A stretch of 64,000 nucleotides of DNA from Paramecium tetraurelia (taxonomy: Eukaryota > Ciliophora > Oligohymenophorea > Peniculida > Parameciidae): contig NW_001799626.1 of the NCBI RefSeq assembly GCF_000165425.1, forward strand, positions 298,287 to 362,286, read 5' to 3'. The notes under the pieces were generated by a model. It searched no databases and was not told the DNA's origin. It saw only the letters and a list, made by a program, of their open reading frames with translations. Below, piece after piece: positions 58,727 through 64,000 of this stretch. Position 1 is the stretch's first letter. Every line of letters begins with the position of its first letter. A program made the translations under genes and the position numbers.

Positions 58727-59494
58727 TCAAAAATATTAATAATCCGCAAAAACCATAAATGATAACCTTTGATCCTTTTTTTTGTGTTTAAGTTACTAAA
58801 GTTTTGTGAAAAGACTAAAATTTAATTTATTTGTTTAATTCCTAGTAGTTGAGGTCGTCTATTTTTTTCTAGTTGAATTCGCTCTTTGAAAACTGCTTGC
58901 TCTTGATGATTTATTTTAGTCATAACAACCATCTGCACCTGTATTTTCTTACGGTTAATTTTCATTTATAGAACAATTATGAAAGTTTGTTGAGTCCATT
59001 AGTTAAAGGGATGCTCTCTTTTTGCTCTAAACACTAGGTTTAAGGTGATTGGCTTAATTAAAATCTTAACTTCTATCAAGTGATTAAGCACATGATTTCA
59101 ACTCAGTTTAATAAAGTTTTTTTAACCTTAAGTAAGAATTTTAAGAGTTATGAGAACATATTAAACTCTTTGAAATAAAAGCTTAATCAGCCTCTGCAGA
59201 GATTTTTTCAGTTATAGAATTTGGTTTGGATCTATCACTTATAAAAGACTTTAGCTTGTTTATTCTTGAAAATAAACTTAATCTTGTTTTATTTTCATCT
59301 TCGAATTTATATTACTTTGATGATTAATTTTAGTCTTATCCTTGGTCTTCGAAGTCTCTAAAAGTTTCAGCCAATGTGTGCCTTCGAGATTCCCTCAAGT
59401 TAGAATTGAAATATTATATTTTACTAATCATTTCTTTCTCAAATGTTTCTGATATTTCATAACATCTTGGATAAACATATGGTTTTAAACTCAT
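58727..59494 (-). CDS. Uncharacterised polar protein
   Basis: ATG 59494 (MSLKPYVYPRCYEISETFEK) to TGA 58727-58729, one frame of 255 residues without introns. The sequence is Ser/Asn/Gln/Lys-rich with helical segments (LSLFSRINKLKSFISDRS) and ends KKDQRLSFMVFADYQYF. It has no membrane segment or recognised domain. It lies in the same orientation as the genes at 59721-60203 and 58657. Confidence 0.55.
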
Positions 59495-59720
59495 TTTCCT
59501 TTTTTAAGATTTTGTTTTACCAGAGTTCATTTTTAATTGATCTCAGTTATAATAAAATTAAATATACAATTAATAAAATGTGAGAAATTAGTTATTAAAA
59601 AGTTTTCAAAGATACTAAGGAATTTTTACAATTTTGATTTAAAGTAAAAAATAACTTCATATAATAAATTGATGGTAAACAGAATTAAGATTTTATAAAT
59701 TGCCTCTATTATTAGAATCA

Positions 59721-60203
59721 TCATTCAATTTCTTTAAGTATTTTGCCACCCTCATCTAAAGCTCTTTACATATTTTCCTTTAATCCTTTGAGAAATGCTT
59801 TGAAACATAAAACTACAGATTGAAATTTTGACTATGCTTTATTCTAATTTGTTCTGAGCGGTTTCTATACCTTTTTAATTCTTTTAGGTGCCTATTTGTT
59901 ATTTTATTTTGATTTAATTTTTTTCTTTATCTTCCTCATGATAGTGTTTGCTTTGGCCAATTTTGCTTTAGAGTATCCTATCATTATAATATCTGGGCTC
60001 TCATGAGATTTTTTCTCATCAGTATTTTAGGTTTAGGAAGATGGGGCCTTTTTTTTTGATTTAGGCGGTCTTACACTTTTTATTTATGTACTAACACGAA
60101 TTCTATGTTAAGAGATTGCTGGTTTATTATTTTCGAGCCGGTCATTATCACTTTCAATATGTGATTATGTTAAGAGATCGATCTCTAAGTCTTCTGATAT
60201 CAT
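59721..60203 (-). CDS. Uncharacterised small, Lys-rich protein
   Basis: ATG 60203 (MISEDLEIDLLTQSHIESDN) to TGA 59721-59723, 160 residues, single frame. The N-terminus is acidic; the middle (RPPKSKKKAPSSQ, then IMRKIKKKIKSKQNNKQAPK) is strongly basic and could bind nucleic acid. It ends with a helix (KGLKENMQRALDEGGKILKE). No family recognised. Confidence 0.5.
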
Positions 60204-60993
60204 ATATTAATAAATGGACTCTAACATCTTTAATGTATATATAGTAAAATGAGAAAAAAGCCTGAAAAAATTTGGTATATAATAATTATTAACAATTAAT
60301 TAGTCCAATTGACTGGACCTATATATTACAACTCTTTGCCGAGTTAGAAATATTAAAGTACAATCTCAACATCTATTAAAACATTTAATTATATTATTTT
60401 TTATCAATTAAGTTTAACAAAAATAAATTTATTCTTTTTTCTAAAATTATTTTAGCTATTTAATATTATTATGGTTTCTCTTATTAATTATCTAGAAATT
60501 TATTTCCTTCAATTGAAATTCTTGACAGAATTTTATCATTAATTTCAATCATAACAATATGTAAATTTATTGTTTACAGGAATAAATAGTGAATTTTCAA
60601 ATCTAATAATATTGGAAAAAAAATTATATTTTATCAAATTTTCATGATTTTTTATTAACAAACTCTTTAGGGTTTTAGATTTGATTGTAATTTAATTTCC
60701 TAGAATTTTCCAATAAACTATAATTTATGAATACAATCTCACTAAACTGATAAAATTACAAATTTGGATTTGTTTTATCTTGTATAGCAATTAAAGAATT
60801 TATGATGAAAAAAAAGTGTTCAGATTATTACCATACTTGGTTACCATAATAAACATGCGCAAAAATAAGATTTATGACTAAGGATTATTTGAAATTTCTT
60901 TTTGTAATAATATCACATTTAATCCTGCTTTCAATAATTTAATACATAATCATTGAAAGTATAAATGATTAGATCTTTTGATAGAAATCGAAA
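60204..60993. other. A+T-rich intergenic region
   Basis: Very A+T-rich; no protein-like frame on either strand. It contains the start region of the minus gene at 60203 and of the small plus gene at 60994. Confidence 0.6.
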
Positions 60994-61230
60994 ATGAATC
61001 ATTCTTCAAAAAAATAAAAAATAATTGAGTACATATTGCAATTTTTAATTTCTGCAAGAGCAGAAAGTCATAGAAATGATATAGTTAGAACTTCAAGGAA
61101 TACAACAAATATTACTTAAAGGAAAGAAACATATCAAAAAATTAAAGTTTAATGGAAAGGAATTTAGACTTCATAAAGTGGTTAGCAATTAGAAATTTCT
61201 AGTTTTTTATAATCTCTTCTTTAATTATGA
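60994..61230 (+). CDS. Small uncharacterised protein (78 aa)
   Basis: ATG 60994 (MNHSSKKQKIIEYILQFLIS) to TGA 61228-61230, following an upstream in-frame TGA. The product is basic and helical (ARAESHRNDIVRTSRNTTN), with a Gln/Ser-rich end. It converges with the long coiled-coil gene by 61 bp. No domain is seen; the amino-acid composition is clearly more protein-like than the surrounding DNA. Confidence 0.42.
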
Positions 61231-61291
61231 TTGAATTTCTTTAAAGAAGATAAATTAAGAATCTTAGACAGTTGTTTTTGTATTCTCCCTA

Positions 61292-63994
61292 TCAAAATTC
61301 TAATGAAGTTATGGGAGTATCGAGAATATAATACATTCTTTTTTGAATATTCAATTAATTTTTGAAGAAATGAAGTTAATGATTATAATATATTAAAATA
61401 ATAATGATACTTTAAAACTCTCTTTTAAATTTTATCAGTTATTCTAACTATTAAATATTACTAGATAAATACCTTTATTAGTTTAATTACTGTATTTACT
61501 TTTATAAGAGAGAATTTTTGTTAAATAATTCTATTATTCTCCTATTTAAAATGCTAATTCCATCACTATATTATTGCTTATTATCTTCCAGTGTTTTAAT
61601 ATAATGTTTCAGATAAATAATTTCTTATTAATTTTCTTAAGTAGACTAAAGCTCTTAACTCTATTTTCTAGATTGCTTTAATTCCTAATCATGCTAAAGC
61701 TTTTTGAGAATTTATATAACAGGTTAAGTGGCTTGATTTAAGATAATTAATTGTTTGTTTTCTTCAAAATCATCTTAGTTTTCCTTCAATAACTATTCCA
61801 TTGTTTAGACAAAGTGAGCAGTTTTTTCATTCAACTTTTGCTCATAATTTTCTAACTTCGACTATAGATCATCAACTTATGTTTTTAGTTAATGACATTC
61901 GTTTTCCAAAAGTTCTTTATCTTTCTCAATCTTTGCTATTAATATTTCTTGGTTTCTCTTTTATTCTTATGCAGTTAATAATTCCTGCCTTTGTTGCGCT
62001 AATTCTAATCCTTATTTTTCAATAACATCATTTTCTTTATTAAATCTTTCTTAGGACTGTTGGTTTGTTGAATTAGGTAGTTCATCTTTTATTCCAACTA
62101 ACTTATCTAGTGTTTAAGAGGATTTTAAATTAGATTAACTTTGAATCTAATTTAATTATTCAGTTAATTATAAATTAATTTTCTAAAGTTATTCCTTTTC
62201 TTCATTTAATGATAATATTTATGATTGAAGATCTGATAATTATTATTTATAATTCCAAATTTCTTCTAATTATGGAGAATTTTCCTCGCCTTAAGCCCCA
62301 AAAAGGTTTATTTATTATTCATCAGTATTGAGATTGTGCACTTATTATTATTTTTTCTCAACAACATCATCGTCTTTATCTAAATCAAGTTGATTTTCTA
62401 ATTTTGGACTCTGCTCTTATAAAATTCCATCCCTTTACATTTCTAAAAGTAAATATTAGTTTAATAGTTTGTTATATTTCTCTTTTTATTTTTAAATTTC
62501 ATCATCCAATTATTTTTCATGATCTTATTTAATATCATCTTACTTTTTATTTAATCCATCATTTAGTTCTTCCAAAGCTAAGTGTTCAGATAATAATGAA
62601 TTAAATTTATTTTTTATTAATTCAAGTTCACTTTTATCGACTAATTAATCTTAATTTTGATTGGCTGAATTCAAAGAATCTATTGCTTTTTCACATTCTT
62701 CCTACAATTTCAAATGTTCATTCAATAAATTATTAAATAAATCTTTTGCTTTTAATTTTTCTTCTTCTAGTTATTATCGGAATTCCTTTCTTAATTACTT
62801 TTCTTATTCATTAATTAAATCTCCAACATTTAACAAATGAAGATGTTCCTCCAAAAGATTATTATATTTATTTTTATAATAATCTTCAGAGCTTGGTTCC
62901 ATCTTCAATGGCTCAGGAGTAGGTTCTGTTTATTCTATTTATTATGATTCATGTTATGATGTTTTATCTAAAAGGTTTTTCATATTTTCTAGTTCTTGTT
63001 TCAATTATGTATTTTAATTTTCTAAATAATTTAACTAATCAAGAAGTGATTTCATTTATTCTTGATTTTTTTAATCATCAATTTCTTCTTTTTCTTAATG
63101 TTCATTTGTAATCTCTTATTTTTTCTAAACAACATCATCATCTTTATCTAAATCAAGTTGATTTTCTAATTTTGGACTCTGCTCTTATAAAATTCCATCT
63201 CTTTACATTTCTAAAAGTAAATATTAGTTTAATAGTTTGTTATATTTCTCTTTTTATTTTTAAATTTCATCATCTAATTATTTTTCATGATCTTATTTAA
63301 TATCATCTTACTTTTTATTTAATCCATCATTTAGTTCTTCCAAAGCTAAGTGTTCAGATAATAATGAATTAAATTTATTTTTTATTGTTTCAAGTTCACT
63401 TTTATCGACTAATTAATCTTAATTTTGATTGGCTGAATTCAAAGAATCTATTGCTTTTTCACATTCTTCCTACAATTTCAAATGTTCATTCAATAAATTA
63501 TTAAATAAATCTTTTGCTTTTAATTTTTCTTCTTCTAGTTATTATCGGAATTCCTTTCTTAATTACTTTTCTTATTCATTAATTAAATCTCCAACATTTA
63601 ACAAATGAAGATGTTCCTCCAAAAGATTATTATATTTAGTTTTATGATAATCTTGATTGGTTTCAACTAACGGATTAACATTATCTTATAATTATGATTA
63701 TTATTGTAATCCATCCTTTAACACTTAAATTTATTCTTATAGCTATTCTAATTTAATCTCTTATTCATCAATCTTTTCTAAACTTTATAGATTTATTTAT
63801 TTTTATTTTTACAATCTCTATTAAGCATTTTCAAGTTAATTTTCCAATTTCTTAATTGTGAAAAGAAGTTTGAATTATTTTGCTAACATTTTTGCATTTG
63901 TTTTTGATAATTTTTATAAATGATTGAGAGATGGTGTCAGCTCCAACTTACTAAGGCTCTATATTTTCTTCTCCCTCGTCAGTTTATTATTCAT
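61292..63994 (-). CDS. Long coiled-coil protein with a recent internal duplication
   Basis: ATG 63994 (MNNKLTREKKIQSLSKLELT) opens about 900 codons with few or no introns; a 27-nt GT..AG segment near 61440-61460 and other candidates near the 3' end are possible. The composition is Leu, Glu, Lys, Gln and Asn in heptads (LLEEHLHLLNVGDLINEQEK, KLKAKDLFNNLLNEHLKLQ, ELELIKNKFNSLLSEHLAL). Two nearly identical segments of about 180 codons occur, 256 codons apart. TGA 61292-61294 if the frame is uninterrupted to the end. Such proteins are typical of ciliate cortex, basal-body or Golgi tethers; no specific family is evident. The start could lie beyond the window if this ATG is internal. Confidence 0.68.
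62348..62886 (-). repeat. Direct repeat copy A within the coiled-coil gene
   Basis: 539 bp that match 63116-63654 with about eight base differences by my comparison; the two copies are offset by 768 bp (256 codons), keeping the frame. Confidence 0.9.
63116..63654 (-). repeat. Direct repeat copy B within the coiled-coil gene
   Basis: Second copy of the 539-bp unit. Similarity stops abruptly at both ends; the 229 bp between the two copies (62887-63115) is unique. Confidence 0.9.
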
Positions 63995-64000
63995 AGTAAT

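Noticed and set aside
1-64000. CRISPR arrays, insertion sequences, bacterial-style operons, ribosome binding sites, tRNA or rRNA genes
   Set aside because: I found none. The organism is a ciliate, so bacterial features are not expected. Small RNA genes in A+T-rich gaps could be missed by eye; tRNAscan-SE and Infernal would decide.

Overview
This is a stretch of ciliate macronuclear DNA, most likely from Paramecium. Three things in the sequence show it. Long protein-like frames run through TAA and TAG (read as Gln) and stop only at TGA. The frames are joined by tiny GT...AG introns, mostly 19-33 nt. The DNA is very A+T-rich and packed with genes on both strands, often with under 200 bp between them. 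Under the standard code most of these genes look shattered; with TAA/TAG as Gln and tiny introns removed they become whole proteins. All calls here come from reading by eye, so exon edges and some starts are approximate.

Layout. 1-6.5 kb: the 5' part of a cysteine-rich surface-antigen-like gene, a Ras-like protein that seems to have lost its GTPase motifs, a CDK-like kinase and an ANTH-like adaptor. 6.5-13.1 kb: a hybrid sensor-kinase/response-regulator gene, the XAP5/FAM50 homologue and four uncharacterised genes. 13.1-17 kb (minus): RBX1, ornithine aminotransferase and a Spen-family protein (RRMs, polyQ, SPOC). 17-27.7 kb: a large WD40 protein, a putatively acylated MORN-repeat protein, a gene of unknown function, LRR and TPR proteins, and ATP synthase subunit d. 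28-36.6 kb: E2F, a RING-H2 membrane protein with an EGF-like lumenal domain, a cyclic-nucleotide-gated type K+ channel with a zinc knuckle, and an SDR-like protein. 37-42.8 kb: a P-loop GTPase with a coiled-coil tail, a Ser/Thr kinase, an unknown protein, DPM3 and a four-span membrane protein. 42.7-48.2 kb: a probable pseudogene, a long coiled coil, a B-box/PHR protein and SmD1. 48.3-58 kb: a plasma-membrane-type Ca2+-ATPase, a 2-phosphoglycerate-kinase-like gene, a CFAP20-domain protein, a membrane protein, a zinc-finger/SPRY-like protein and VPS29. 58-64 kb: small basic proteins and a long coiled-coil gene carrying a recent, frame-preserving internal duplication.

The genes do not form an operon or one pathway. 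They are a normal mix of housekeeping genes (splicing, ubiquitin ligase, retromer, mitochondrial ATP synthase, amino-acid metabolism, dolichol-phosphate-mannose synthesis) and ciliate-type signalling and ciliary genes (Ca2+ pump, K+ channel, kinases, MORN/CFAP20/LRR proteins). Several genes carry an in-frame TGA or a one-base frameshift, as expected of decaying paralogues after genome duplication or of assembly errors. I found no CRISPR, insertion sequence, rRNA or tRNA. I see no clearly new multi-gene system; the best leads are single genes with odd architectures.
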